Origin: Candidatus Merdivicinus intestinavium
GTDB lineage: Bacteria; Bacillota; Clostridia; Oscillospirales; Ruminococcaceae
Assembly (NCBI GenBank): GCA_018713245.1
Contig: DVFM01000053.1
Location: 1-37,617, forward strand
Direction of reading: 5' to 3'
Length of the DNA stretch: 37,617 nt
The notes beneath the pieces are model-generated. The model was not told the origin of the DNA. It searched no databases and saw only the letters and a list, made by a program, of their open reading frames with translations. The translations under genes and the position numbers were made by a program. Positions 1-8,436 of this stretch are shown piece after piece (the stretch's first letter is position 1; every line of letters starts with the position of its first letter).

Positions 1-148
1 GAAAAGCAATCAAAGCGGCATCGGCATTTTATCCAATATAGCACCTTTTATGTTGGTATAAATTTTCTTGCTATTTTATTCTTTCGGAAAAAACTCTTGA
101 AATTATATAGCTTTTTCTGCCAGTAATTTTGACCAGCAAAGACAAGCT

Positions 149-187
149 AAAAGCTGCATTTTAGGAATTTTAAAATGCAGCTTTTTA
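149..187 (+). terminator. Rho-independent terminator or leader hairpin
   Basis: A 15-bp perfect inverted repeat (AAAAGCTGCATTTTA at 149-163 with its complement at 171-185) has a 7-nt loop and runs into TTTTTATAT. It probably ends a gene lying left of the window. Because it sits only 30 bp before the next start codon, it could also act as an attenuator. Bases 1-148 are AT-rich and hold no gene I can support. Confidence 0.7.
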
Positions 188-216
188 TATTTACAGTATA
201 AACAGGAGAATTTGCA

Positions 217-801
217 ATGGATTGTTCGTTCCAGGGGGTTCAATGGGCTGCCCCGACGGATTTGGGCGTAAGCCAGCTGTACTTAAGCCGGGCGAAACTC
301 GAGGCGGTCCGGAAATGGTTTGACCCGAATCGGATGCATTTGTGTGCGCCGCTTCCGGTTTATGATTTCGGCGACGGCAGGCTTACCCTCACCGATGGTC
401 ACAGCCGGGCCTTTGCCGCCTATCAATACCAGGTTCGAATACCGATTGTTTATGATACGGATGATATCGTAACAGGTGAAGAAGGGCAGATGCTTTATCA
501 AAATGATCTTATCTGGTGCCGGCGCTTCCATATTGAAACAATTGCCGATTTGGAACCGCGCATTGTGAGTGCCGCTGCATATGAATCCCTCTGGATTGAC
601 CGCTGCGAGCAGGCTTACAGCTTGCTGACCCGGACCAATGAGGAGGAGAGGGCGGCTATCCAGCGGCAGCATCCGGGGCTGTTTTTATATGGTGCGAATG
701 AGGATTTCTCAATCTGTTTTTTTGAGGACCTGCAGGGCAGGAGAGTCGAGGTCCCGTTTTCGAGGAGCGCCAGCTGGACTACTCCACCGGCCTGCCCATG
801 A
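217..801 (+). CDS. ParB-fold-like hypothetical protein with a replaced C-terminus
   Basis: The 194-residue protein starts at an ATG preceded by CAGGAGA. Residues 50-70 read VYDFGDGRLTLTDGHSRAFA, which resembles the DGH(H/S)R substrate loop of ParB/sulfiredoxin-like nuclease-fold proteins; the rest is soluble and acidic, with no signal peptide or membrane segment. No precise function can be given. The striking feature is the end: from about base 756 the DNA matches the 3' end of the sulfatase gene at the right of the window. This gene reads that stretch in a different frame, so residues from about 180 on (the SRSASWTTPPACP tail) are not native. The gene is therefore probably truncated or fused after a rearrangement, and its function may be lost or unaffected. 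It has its own leader and no obvious operon partner. Confidence 0.6.
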   Translation: MDCSFQGVQWAAPTDLGVSQLYLSRAKLEAVRKWFDPNRMHLCAPLPVYDFGDGRLTLTDGHSRAFAAYQYQVRIPIVYDTDDIVTGEEGQMLYQNDLIWCRRFHIETIADLEPRIVSAAAYESLWIDRCEQAYSLLTRTNEEERAAIQRQHPGLFLYGANEDFSICFFEDLQGRRVEVPFSRSASWTTPPACP

Positions 802-829
802 AGGAAGCCACCCGCAGGAAGGGATAGCA
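756..829 (+). pseudogene. Sulfatase 3'-end remnant (out of frame)
   Basis: Read in the frame GTT TTC GAG GAG at 756, this stretch encodes VFEERQLDYSTGLPMKEAT followed by RRKG and a TAG stop. The intact sulfatase ending at 35903 finishes VYEERQLDYSTGLPMEEAT then RRKG, only two substitutions away. There is no sulfatase homology before 756, so only the last 24 codons survive. It is a gene tail left by recombination or by loss of a second sulfatase copy. Confidence 0.85.
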
Positions 830-900
830 GCAGCCCCTGAGCGCTTTTTGATCGAATGATTGTTGGATAAACGAAGGGGGGCGGCCAAACGGCCGCCCCC
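756..900. repeat. Inverted long-range duplicate of sulfatase tail, copy 1
   Basis: About 135 bp covering the last 24 sulfatase codons, the short 3' intergenic segment (GAGCGCTTTTTGATCGAATG region) and the start of a GC-rich hairpin match the reverse complement of 35838-35974 at high identity, with a few substitutions and single-base indels. The two copies face in opposite directions. Confidence 0.85.
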
Positions 901-903
901 CTT
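876..903 (+). terminator. GC-rich hairpin after sulfatase remnant
   Basis: GGGGGGCGGCC (876-886) pairs perfectly with GGCCGCCCCCC (891-901) across an AAAC loop. Only two T residues follow, so termination may be weak. A hairpin of different sequence but the same place lies after the intact sulfatase. Confidence 0.55.
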
Positions 904-990
904 CAGACTATCGAAAAGGATGCGCTGTTCGCAAAGTGCAAAAAGCTGTGTGGTTTGCTGACGCAAATAAACCGTGGAGAAAAACTTTGC
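904..990 (+). repeat. Dispersed intergenic element, copy A
   Basis: It begins CAGACTATCGAAAAGG after a GC hairpin and contains the core TTTGCTGACGCAAATAAACC at 954-973, followed by GTGGAGAAAA. The same layout occurs at 35484 and 37485. The core has an internal TTTGC/GCAAA dyad. The copy is diverged between its left end and core. The remaining bases to 1074 hold nothing else I recognise. Confidence 0.75.
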
Positions 991-1074
991 AAAAGGGCGG
1001 AATTCGTGAAATATCGCCGCTTTCCGAGCGCCGTCCTTTTTTGATGCGCCGCCAAATTTTCCAAAACAGGCGGC

Positions 1075-3414
1075 TCACCGCGCGGCAATTACCGCATGGA
1101 GCGTCCGGCCCCCTTCCAGGAGCTTCTGTTCCGCGTCCTTCCAGACCAGCCGGCGGACTGTGCAGTCGCCGGATTCATACCCGTAGCCGTCCCCGCTGTC
1201 CTCGTACAGGGTGAATTCCGCGTCGGCGCCGGGATATACATAAAACTCGATTTCCGCCTGCTCTCCCGTGTGCTGGAGGGGGCGGGTCATGGGCAGGATG
1301 CTGCCCGCCCGGACGAACAGGGGAATCCGGTCGATTCCGGCTTCGGCGAAAACGCTCCGGCCGCCCGCGTATTTTTCCCCGGTGTGGAAGTCATACCAGT
1401 CGCAGCCGGCGGGCAGATAGACCATCCGCCCCTTTCGGGAAACATTCAGCTTTTGGGAATGGGGGCCGTAATACATGGGCTCCGTAACGGGGCAGACCAG
1501 AATGCTGCCGCCAAGCATGTACTCGTCGCCGATGTCCAGCGCCTTTTCGTCGTTCGGGAAATCAAAGGCCAGCATCCGCATCATGGTGCTGTCCTCTTTC
1601 CATACCTTCCACGCCCAGGAGTACAGGTAGGGGATCAGCCGGTAGCGCAGGCGGTTGGCGGATTTCAGCGCCTCATAGAAGGGGTCGCCGTCCTCCCCGA
1701 AGGCCCACATTTCCCGGCGGACGTCGGTCCCGTGGCTGCGGAAAACCGGCAGGAAGGCGCCGTACTGGAACCAGCGGACAAACAGCTCCCGGTAGCCCAG
1801 GTCGCTGAGTCCGTCCTCATAGTCCCCGTCCCAGAACCACTGGACGCCCTTTTTGACAAAGAACGCGCCGATATCCACCGTCCAGTACGGGAAGCCGGAC
1901 GCGCAGAAGTTTAACCCCGCGGGGATCTGCCGCCGGAGGGTCTCCCAGGAGGCGGCCGTATCGCCGGACCAGAGGATGACGCCGTACCGCTGCCCGCCGG
2001 TATAGGTGCTGCGGGTCAGGTTCACCACGCGCTTGGAGCTTCCCGTCTCCCGCTGGCCTTCATACATGGTCTGGGCGTGGAACAGGCCGTAGGCGTTGGC
2101 TGCTTCCCGGGGGAGGTACTTGGAGGCCGTTTCCAAAAATTCACGGTACATGTCGGAGGGCTCCGGCTTCATCCCCCTGCTCCATTCGGGGGTGAAGGGC
2201 TCGCTGGAATCGCACCACCATGCGTCGACCCCGCTGCGGAACAGCTTCTCCCGGGCCTGCTTCCAGTAAAGGGCGCGGGCGTCGGGGTTCAGGGCGTCGT
2301 AAATCTCGCTGGCGGGCAGCAGCAGGCCCTTTTCAGAAAATTCCCGGTAGTCCGCGGTGTCCTCCTGCATGTTGGGCCAGATGGAGAGCATAAAGCGGAC
2401 GTTCTGTTCGTGCAGCTTGCCGGTCATGCCGGCGGGGTCCGGAAAACGCACGGGGTCGAAGGATTTCTGCCCCCACTGGTCCCCCGTCCAGGAGCACCAG
2501 TCCAGCACGACGCAGTCCAGGCCGATCCCCCGGCGGCGGTATTCCCCGGCGATTTCGAGGATTTCCTTCTGGGTTTCATACCGTTCCTGGGACTGAAGAA
2601 AGCCGAAGGCCCAACGGGGCAGCATGGCGGCCTTTCCGGTCAGGGTGCGGTAGCCTCCGACAACGCCGTCCAGGCTGCTGCCGCGGATAAAGTAGAAATC
2701 CATCTGCTCATCCGCCTCGGTGTAAAAATAAGAGCCGTACTGGGTGTCGCTGAAAACGGCGGGGCTGCCTGTGGCGAACAGCAGGCCGTAGCCTTTGCTG
2801 GAAAGCAGAAACGGAATGGCAATTTTCAGGTTGGCCTGGTGCAGATACTGGGTGCTTCCGCGGAGGTTTAAAAGACCCTCCTCCGCCTGGCCCAGGCCGT
2901 AAAGGCGCTCATCCGGCTGGAAAGTGAGGGACAGCCGGGTGCGGCAGAGCTTCCTGTCGAACACGCTGGAGGCCTCCTTGATGACCCGCTTGACGCCGTC
3001 CGGCGTGACGGTTTCTTCCACCTTGGTGTTTTCGTCCACCACCGTCCGGTAGGAGTCGAAGGGCTCCAGCGCCCGGCTCTCCTCCGCAGCTTCCGCCAGA
3101 AGCAGGCTCCCGTCCGCGTTCCGGTAGGTGATAGAGCCGGCCGCTTTGGAAATGTCCAGGGTGAGGGCGGGCAGGCAAAGCGTCACGGCGTCCGCCGTTT
3201 CTTTCCAGCTCCAGCCGGAAAAGCTGCCGCCGAACCGGATCCCGACGCCGGTTTTTTCGGAGCAGGACGCTCCTTCCGAGAAGCTGACGCGGACAATGGA
3301 CTCCGTCTGCGGCGCCAGGCGGAGGGTCCCCCGTTCCGACCGAAGCACCAGGGCGTCGCCGCTGCGCACAGCGTCCGTAATGACGGCGGATTTTCGTTTT
3401 GTTACTTGCAGCAT
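1075..3414 (-). CDS. Glycoside hydrolase family 31 alpha-glycosidase
   Basis: The 779-residue protein has the GH31 layout: an N-terminal beta-sandwich, a (beta/alpha)8 barrel from about residue 260 to 600 and C-terminal beta domains. The nucleophile is Asp402 in WWCDSSEP and the acid/base is Asp485 in WSGDTAASW, both canonical for the family. GH31 enzymes release alpha-linked glucose, xylose or related sugars from oligosaccharide ends; the exact substrate cannot be read here. The WWCDSSEP loop is seen in several alpha-xylosidase and sulfoquinovosidase-like members, so alpha-glucosidase is only one option. The start is ATG with GGGAGG. No signal peptide is visible, so it acts inside the cell. 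It is the last gene of a three-gene minus-strand operon, 31 bp after the URO-D-fold gene. Confidence 0.93.
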   Translation of the reverse strand: MLQVTKRKSAVITDAVRSGDALVLRSERGTLRLAPQTESIVRVSFSEGASCSEKTGVGIRFGGSFSGWSWKETADAVTLCLPALTLDISKAAGSITYRNADGSLLLAEAAEESRALEPFDSYRTVVDENTKVEETVTPDGVKRVIKEASSVFDRKLCRTRLSLTFQPDERLYGLGQAEEGLLNLRGSTQYLHQANLKIAIPFLLSSKGYGLLFATGSPAVFSDTQYGSYFYTEADEQMDFYFIRGSSLDGVVGGYRTLTGKAAMLPRWAFGFLQSQERYETQKEILEIAGEYRRRGIGLDCVVLDWCSWTGDQWGQKSFDPVRFPDPAGMTGKLHEQNVRFMLSIWPNMQEDTADYREFSEKGLLLPASEIYDALNPDARALYWKQAREKLFRSGVDAWWCDSSEPFTPEWSRGMKPEPSDMYREFLETASKYLPREAANAYGLFHAQTMYEGQRETGSSKRVVNLTRSTYTGGQRYGVILWSGDTAASWETLRRQIPAGLNFCASGFPYWTVDIGAFFVKKGVQWFWDGDYEDGLSDLGYRELFVRWFQYGAFLPVFRSHGTDVRREMWAFGEDGDPFYEALKSANRLRYRLIPYLYSWAWKVWKEDSTMMRMLAFDFPNDEKALDIGDEYMLGGSILVCPVTEPMYYGPHSQKLNVSRKGRMVYLPAGCDWYDFHTGEKYAGGRSVFAEAGIDRIPLFVRAGSILPMTRPLQHTGEQAEIEFYVYPGADAEFTLYEDSGDGYGYESGDCTVRRLVWKDAEQKLLEGGRTLHAVIAAR

Positions 3415-3445
3415 AGGTATTCCTCCCGATACAATCTGTCTGTGT

Positions 3446-4513
3446 TCAGTGGGCCAACTTTTCCGCCAGCCGAAGAAGCTCCTCCGCTTCTTCGGGGCCC
3501 GAAACCCCGTTGAGGACGAGATGCAGCCCTTTGGAGGAGAGATTTTCCAGCAGGACGGGGACCTCCTCCTTGTCCGGCACCAGCACCAGCCCCTTCCCCG
3601 CGGCCTGGATTTTCCGAAGCTCCCCGAGGAATGCGGAGGTTTTGGGCTGGCCCGCCACCGGCGTCCACTGGATGTTGTCCAGCTTTTTGACCGACAAAAG
3701 CATGTCCAGGTGCCGCAGCTGCTCCTGCCCGTCCAGGTGGTAGGTGACGCGGTCCAGAAACCGGGCGCATTCCTCGATTTCCGGCAGCACGAATTCCTCG
3801 TACATGGCCGGGGAAATCATCACCGAAAAGTCGCACTGAATCTGGGCGTGGCGCCCCTCGCACCAGAGCTGCATCCAGCCGTGGGAGGAGCCGCCTTTGT
3901 TGTTTTCCGCAAGGATGTCAAAGAAATCTGCCTGGGCGGCCTTCCAGGCTTCGAGAATCTTCTCCCGCGCCTCATGGACGAATTCCGGGTTCTCCGCCAT
4001 GTCCATCAGCAGGTTTTCTGTGCCGCGGAGGGCGGCCAGGGCGTCGATAATCCCGCAGTTGTCGGGCATGGACACGAAAAAATCCTCCCCCGCCCGCTGC
4101 GCCAGCTCCCGCGCGGCCTCCGCCTGCCGCCGCAGCGCGCCCCCTGTCCGGTCAAAATGCAGCAGCCCGGCGTCCGGCTCCTCCAGGATGGGGGAAAACC
4201 AGATGGTGTCCGGGGCGTAGTGGGGGATTGCCCCGAAGTACGCGGCGTGGCCGGCGGTCCCGAAATTGAGGTAATAAGCCTGGAGCCCCTCGCCGAAGCA
4301 GCGGCTGCGCAGGCTGGCGTTTTTCCAGGAGGCATAAAGCGCGTCGGGGGAGGTGTAGGCTTCCTCCAGCGTGCCGGCCGGGACGGGGAGAAGCGCCTCT
4401 CCGCGGCAGGCGCATGGCGTGCGGATTGCCATGCCGCACCGCTTTTCATAGTCCTTTTCCCAAAACGCCGCGAAATGCGTCTGGCTGTCTTTCCAATTTT
4501 CCTTGTGAATCAT
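3446..4513 (-). CDS. Uroporphyrinogen decarboxylase-fold (URO-D/MtaA-like) protein
   Basis: The 355-residue protein belongs to the URO-D superfamily, recognised by its C-terminal half: a DFSVMISPAMYEEFVLP segment, then YHLDG followed by LRHLDMLLSVKKLDNIQWTP. Family members are either heme decarboxylases or corrinoid-dependent methyltransferases (MtaA, MtbA, CmuA). This one does not show the His-x-Cys...Cys zinc ligands of the methyltransferases, and no heme gene or corrinoid protein lies nearby. It sits between two carbohydrate-enzyme genes (40 bp and 31 bp gaps), so a role in sugar or glycoside handling is inferred but the reaction is unknown. The ATG is preceded by AAGGAGCGGG. Not the housekeeping HemE. 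Confidence 0.85.
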   Translation of the reverse strand: MIHKENWKDSQTHFAAFWEKDYEKRCGMAIRTPCACRGEALLPVPAGTLEEAYTSPDALYASWKNASLRSRCFGEGLQAYYLNFGTAGHAAYFGAIPHYAPDTIWFSPILEEPDAGLLHFDRTGGALRRQAEAARELAQRAGEDFFVSMPDNCGIIDALAALRGTENLLMDMAENPEFVHEAREKILEAWKAAQADFFDILAENNKGGSSHGWMQLWCEGRHAQIQCDFSVMISPAMYEEFVLPEIEECARFLDRVTYHLDGQEQLRHLDMLLSVKKLDNIQWTPVAGQPKTSAFLGELRKIQAAGKGLVLVPDKEEVPVLLENLSSKGLHLVLNGVSGPEEAEELLRLAEKLAH

Positions 4514-4553
4514 AATCCCGCTCCTTGGGTCTTTCCAACCCCGTTTCGCAGCG

Positions 4554-6422
4554 TTACCGCCTGATAAACTCCGTACCGTCCGCCACGCCGGGCAGGTCCG
4601 CCACCTCGGCCAGGGTCAGGAGGTTGGAGCATTCGCACCAGCAGCTTCCGAAGATGTTGCTGCCGACGCCTTCCTCCCCCTCCCAGTCGGACAGGTTGAC
4701 CCGCTCGCAGATGTATCCCTGGGGCATCTTATCCCCGTAAGGGCTGCAGATGGGCCGGTCCGGCCGGGACATGTACTGGCTGATGGTGAGGCTGATGTCC
4801 CGCAGCAGCTCCAGATACGCCTCGTCCCCCGTCCATTTCCAGAGCTTGTAAAGCCCGTCGCCGGAAAGGGTGCAGATTCCCGGCGCGGAGTGCTTGTTCT
4901 GGATGTTGGCAAAGACGCTGCCCACCGTTTTCATGTCCTTTTTGCCGAACTCGCTTTCTTCCGGGAAGCGGTAGTTGTAGCTTACCACCCAGCTGCTGCA
5001 CAGATGGGCCAGGTGTTTGGCCCGCTCCAGCCATTTTTCCTCCCGGGTTTCGTCATAGAGGGACACCATGCTTTCCAAAAGCCCGAAGCAGCTCTCGCTG
5101 TCCGCGCCCTGCAGAATTTCCCCCGGCCCGCCGGTGGTATAGCCCTTCGCGGCGTCCCGCTCGTAGTATTGGGTGCCGATTTCTTCGGCGGCGGTCAGAT
5201 ATTTTTCCTCCCGGAAAAAGCGGTACGCTTCCACCAGCCCCGCCGGCGCGATGCCGCCGCTGGTAGAGCCGCCCACCGCGATTTCGCCGGTGACGACGTC
5301 CGCAAACTGCCCCAGCTGCCCGTAGGTTTCCCAGAGCTTTACAAAGGCGTCCGCCAGCTTCCGGGCCATGTCCGTCAATTCGGCGGGGATTTCCTTCCCG
5401 CGCTCCTTGATCAGGGCAAAATGCTTAAAGAGGAAGTACAGCGCGTCGGCGCATTTGCGGATGAGCACCCAGTTTTCCGTGCCGGGGGTCCGGAAGCCGT
5501 CCCCCGGTTCCTCCCCCGCGGTGGTGACAATGCCGCAGAGCAGGCCGCTTGCCCGCTGGGTGCGGGCCATGTGCCGCAGGGTGGCCATGCCGCGCTCCCA
5601 TTCCAGCTCCCCGCCCAGCTTCATCATGGGGTAGGAGATCATCCCGCCGCCGACCCAGCCCAGCTGCCAGGCGTTGAACATGTTGTCGCCGGTCCCGACC
5701 CGGTAGTATTGCTCGGTGTTCCACCAGTTCCAGTGGTTGTACTTGTCCCGCTGGATGGCAAACTGTTCGGCGAAGGGGATCACTGCCGGGCGGCGGCTGT
5801 CCATCCCCATGCATTTCCGGCTGCGGAAATAGACCTCGTAAAACTGCTCCATGCTCCCGCAGGCGAAATCCAGCAGCCTGTAAGGGATGGTGAATTCCTG
5901 CCCCGCTTCAAAATCCATGCCGGGGTCCTTCCCCTCCCGCATCATCATGGAGCGGTACAGGCCGTTTTGGCGGAAATGCGGGTATTGCAGCTCCATCCGC
6001 CCTTTTTCATAAGCAAGCCCCAGGTTGACGCCGCCGATTTCCTGGATGGTAAAGAGCAGCATCGCCCGCTGCTTCTGCGCCGAATAGACGCCGATGCAGG
6101 GGGTGGAGACGTCGCCGGACGTCGCTTCGATCCGGCCGCTGCCGTCCGGGTTCAGGCGGATGACGTCGGTGATGGTCACGGGGAGATCGACGCCCGCCTC
6201 CTCCGGGGTGAACATGGGCGGATACTCCTTTTTGAGGCTTGCAAAACGGTTGCCGTTGTAGCAGCAGGCGGGCAGCAGGACGTATTCGTCCCCGTCCGCG
6301 TCAAAATCCCAGCAGAGCCGGACGGCGTCCCCCTCTGCGGCTTCCCCGATGCGGACGGTCACGGCGCTGTTTTCATCCTTCCATTCGGCGCTCCGGCCGC
6401 TGGCGCGCAATACTTGAAGCAT
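4554..6422 (-). CDS. Unassigned protein, probable alpha-toroid glycosidase-like
   Basis: I cannot place this 622-residue protein in a named family. The N-terminal 200 residues look beta-rich (sandwich-like). From about residue 240 the sequence becomes helical with many Trp, Tyr and Gly-rich turns (WNWWNTEQYYRVGTGDNMFN, GGSTSGGIAPAG, GSNIFGSCWCECSN), the appearance of a six-hairpin (alpha/alpha)6 toroid typical of many glycosidases and lyases. It lacks a signal peptide. It is the first gene of an operon with the URO-D-fold and GH31 genes and has its own consensus promoter. The start ATG follows CGGAGGACAAATCC. A carbohydrate-active role is inferred from fold impression and context only; epimerase-like or lyase-like activity is equally possible. 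Confidence 0.75.
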   Translation of the reverse strand: MLQVLRASGRSAEWKDENSAVTVRIGEAAEGDAVRLCWDFDADGDEYVLLPACCYNGNRFASLKKEYPPMFTPEEAGVDLPVTITDVIRLNPDGSGRIEATSGDVSTPCIGVYSAQKQRAMLLFTIQEIGGVNLGLAYEKGRMELQYPHFRQNGLYRSMMMREGKDPGMDFEAGQEFTIPYRLLDFACGSMEQFYEVYFRSRKCMGMDSRRPAVIPFAEQFAIQRDKYNHWNWWNTEQYYRVGTGDNMFNAWQLGWVGGGMISYPMMKLGGELEWERGMATLRHMARTQRASGLLCGIVTTAGEEPGDGFRTPGTENWVLIRKCADALYFLFKHFALIKERGKEIPAELTDMARKLADAFVKLWETYGQLGQFADVVTGEIAVGGSTSGGIAPAGLVEAYRFFREEKYLTAAEEIGTQYYERDAAKGYTTGGPGEILQGADSESCFGLLESMVSLYDETREEKWLERAKHLAHLCSSWVVSYNYRFPEESEFGKKDMKTVGSVFANIQNKHSAPGICTLSGDGLYKLWKWTGDEAYLELLRDISLTISQYMSRPDRPICSPYGDKMPQGYICERVNLSDWEGEEGVGSNIFGSCWCECSNLLTLAEVADLPGVADGTEFIRR

Positions 6423-6519
6423 GGATTTGTCCTCCGATCATCTTTTTATTCCGGGCGGCAGGCGGCGTGCGTTCGCAACAAAATTTCAAACCCTGACGCC
6501 GCATATTCTGGTTGTATCC

Positions 6520-6548
6520 ATTATATTCTTCCGGAGAGCCCTTGTCAA
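6520..6548 (-). promoter_or_regulatory. Sigma-A promoter of the 622-aa/URO-D/GH31 operon
   Basis: On the minus strand TTGACA (6548-6543) and TATAAT (6525-6520) are both perfect and separated by exactly 17 bp. The start codon at 6422 lies about 90 nt downstream, leaving a moderate 5' leader. Confidence 0.85.
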
Positions 6549-6621
6549 TTCCAAGATTTTACCCGATGATGGGGGCATTTTGACCAAAACGCAGGAGCGG
6601 CCCGGCTGCCGGCGGAATGAA

Positions 6622-6657
6622 GTTTTCCACATTTTTTTGTGTTGAAATGTGGAAAAC
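6622..6657. promoter_or_regulatory. 13-bp perfect inverted repeat upstream of the operon promoter
   Basis: GTTTTCCACATTT (6622-6634) and AAATGTGGAAAAC (6645-6657) are perfect complements with a 10-nt spacer. Neither side continues into a strong T-run like a terminator. Each arm contains TTTTCCACA, which fits a relaxed DnaA-box pattern. It may be an operator for the promoter 75 bp away. Confidence 0.55.
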
Positions 6658-6682
6658 AAAAAAATCCGCCCAATGGTTCTCC

Positions 6683-6712
6683 AAAAAGAAAAGCCCGGGC
6701 AGAGCCCGGGCC
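6683..6712 (-). terminator. Terminator of the GH123 gene
   Basis: GCCCGGGC (6693-6700) and GCCCGGGC (6704-6711) form a self-complementary stem with an AGA loop. On the minus strand it is followed by TTTTCTTTTT. It separates the GH123 gene from the downstream operon. Confidence 0.88.
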
Positions 6713-6728
6713 TTGGGAACGCGCCGGT

Positions 6729-8399
6729 TTACCGGCTGAGCGCCTTGATTTCCGCGTTGACGCGGCTGCGGAGGTCCAGAAGGTAGGACGCTTCGGCGGG
6801 GTAGGAGAAGAAGGTGAGTTCGCGGGACAGGCCGCCTTCCACCAGTTCCATCACGTGCTCCCGGCTGGTGAGGGATTCCAGCAGCTCCAGGGCCCGCAGG
6901 TCGTGAAGGGCTTCGGAAAAGACGCGCAGGCGGATGGAATCCCAGGGCTCGCCGCCGTCGCCGGGGTAGACCGAGAAGGGGTCGCCGGCGGGGAGGCCCC
7001 CGTCCGCGTCGGTGACGGCAAAGGGGTTAATGTGCCGCATGGACAGGACGGAATTGTAGAAGTTGTAGCCCCAGTGGAGGAATCCCGACACGCGGTATTT
7101 GTACAGCTGCGGCCCGATGATCCGGTTGCGGGCGGAGGGCATGCACATAAAGCGGTTGCTCACCTGGTAGGTCTGGCTGACGCAGTAGTAGACCCACAGG
7201 TCCTCCATGCCGTGGTCCAGGAAGGGCTGCACGTGGTCCAGCGCCACCACCGGATGGCCGCAGACGCCCTCCCGGTAGAAGGAGTAGTCGCTGAGGGCGT
7301 CCATAACGGGGTAGCCGTCCAGCAAATCCACAACCTGCTGCTTGCAGGCGTTGTACTGCTCCAGCATATCGCTGTAGGGCTCGTCGGAAATGTGGAAGCG
7401 CACCTCGTCCCGGGAAAGACCGAGGCGTTTCAGCTCGGCGATGAGCGCAGGGAGGAAAGCCGCCAGGAATTCCCGGTATTCGGGGCTGACCGCGTCCGTT
7501 TCCCAGCCGAAAATCCGGCGGTATTCGCCGTCTGCCGTCGCCATGATTTTGGGGCAGTGCTTGGCGCCCCACTGGGTGTAGAGGTGGGCCATCTCAAAGC
7601 AGCGGATGCCGCAGTCCCGGCAGAGGCGGACCCAGCGTTCGAGTTTTTCAAACCCGAAGGAGTAGACGCCGTTTTCCCGGGAAATATCCACCAGCTGGAC
7701 AGTGGTGCGCTCATGGCCCACCGCCGTATCCAGGGCGGGGGTAAACAGGGGGGTCAGAATCATGTTGACGCCGTATTTGGCCGCCGTGCGCAGCTGCTTT
7801 TCCACAAGGGTCCAGTGCGCTTCGCTCCAGGGCTCCACGTGGTAGTAGTCGGCGATGCAGTCGCAGTAGAACCACTGGGTGAACAGCAGCTTCTGCTCGG
7901 GGAGCTGCACCGGGATGACCTCCACCGGAACGGTGACGGAATGTTCCTCTTTGCCGCCGTTGTGGGGGCAGTCCGTGGAGATGGTGACAGTGACGGGGAA
8001 TTCGCCGGCGGGGGTATCCGCATCGGTGCAGATCTGAATCCAGACGGCGTTCCAGCTCCGGGGCGTCATCCGGACGCCTTCGGCGGGAATCGGCTGGAGC
8101 AGGTCGGGGTAAAGGCCGGGCATCGTGCGGAGGAAGCCGCCGTCCGAAGTGTTGCCCGCCGGATAAAGCGCGGGGACGCATTTCACCTGCGTCACCTCAG
8201 CCCACTGCCCCAGCGGGGATTCCAGCCGGACCTGGACATTCTGCGGGAAGGCTTCCCGGACGGCCGCGTCCATGTAAAAGGCGACCTGGAAGGAGAGCTG
8301 GTCCCCCCGCAGCATGGAGAATTTTCCCGTATAGGGCGTGGGCGCCTCGTCGGGGAACACCTTTTCCAGGCTGGACAGGACAAAAAGACGATCAATCAT
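6729..8399 (-). CDS. GH123-type glycosidase (DUF4091 domain)
   Basis: The 556-residue protein has the shape of the GH123/DUF4091 group: an N-terminal beta-sandwich (about residues 1-150), a barrel core, and the C-terminal DUF4091 region with LHWGYNFYNS and RLRVFSEALHDLRALELLE. The catalytic Asp-Glu pair of GH123 N-acetyl-beta-galactosaminidases matches Asp339-Glu340 in FHISDEP. Characterised GH123 enzymes remove beta-linked GalNAc by substrate-assisted catalysis, for example from glycolipid or host glycans; specificity here is inferred. No signal peptide is present. It is transcribed alone, from a promoter at 8437-8464 to a terminator at 6683, and starts at an ATG preceded by AGGAGG. Confidence 0.85.
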   Translation of the reverse strand: MIDRLFVLSSLEKVFPDEAPTPYTGKFSMLRGDQLSFQVAFYMDAAVREAFPQNVQVRLESPLGQWAEVTQVKCVPALYPAGNTSDGGFLRTMPGLYPDLLQPIPAEGVRMTPRSWNAVWIQICTDADTPAGEFPVTVTISTDCPHNGGKEEHSVTVPVEVIPVQLPEQKLLFTQWFYCDCIADYYHVEPWSEAHWTLVEKQLRTAAKYGVNMILTPLFTPALDTAVGHERTTVQLVDISRENGVYSFGFEKLERWVRLCRDCGIRCFEMAHLYTQWGAKHCPKIMATADGEYRRIFGWETDAVSPEYREFLAAFLPALIAELKRLGLSRDEVRFHISDEPYSDMLEQYNACKQQVVDLLDGYPVMDALSDYSFYREGVCGHPVVALDHVQPFLDHGMEDLWVYYCVSQTYQVSNRFMCMPSARNRIIGPQLYKYRVSGFLHWGYNFYNSVLSMRHINPFAVTDADGGLPAGDPFSVYPGDGGEPWDSIRLRVFSEALHDLRALELLESLTSREHVMELVEGGLSRELTFFSYPAEASYLLDLRSRVNAEIKALSR

Positions 8400-8436
8400 G
8401 CGCGTAACCTCCTATCGCATTGTTTCTTTTACTTTT

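Noticed and set aside
6622-6657. Replication origin at the paired TTTTCCACA boxes
   Set aside because: Only two boxes, no dnaA, dnaN or AT-rich unwinding cluster nearby.
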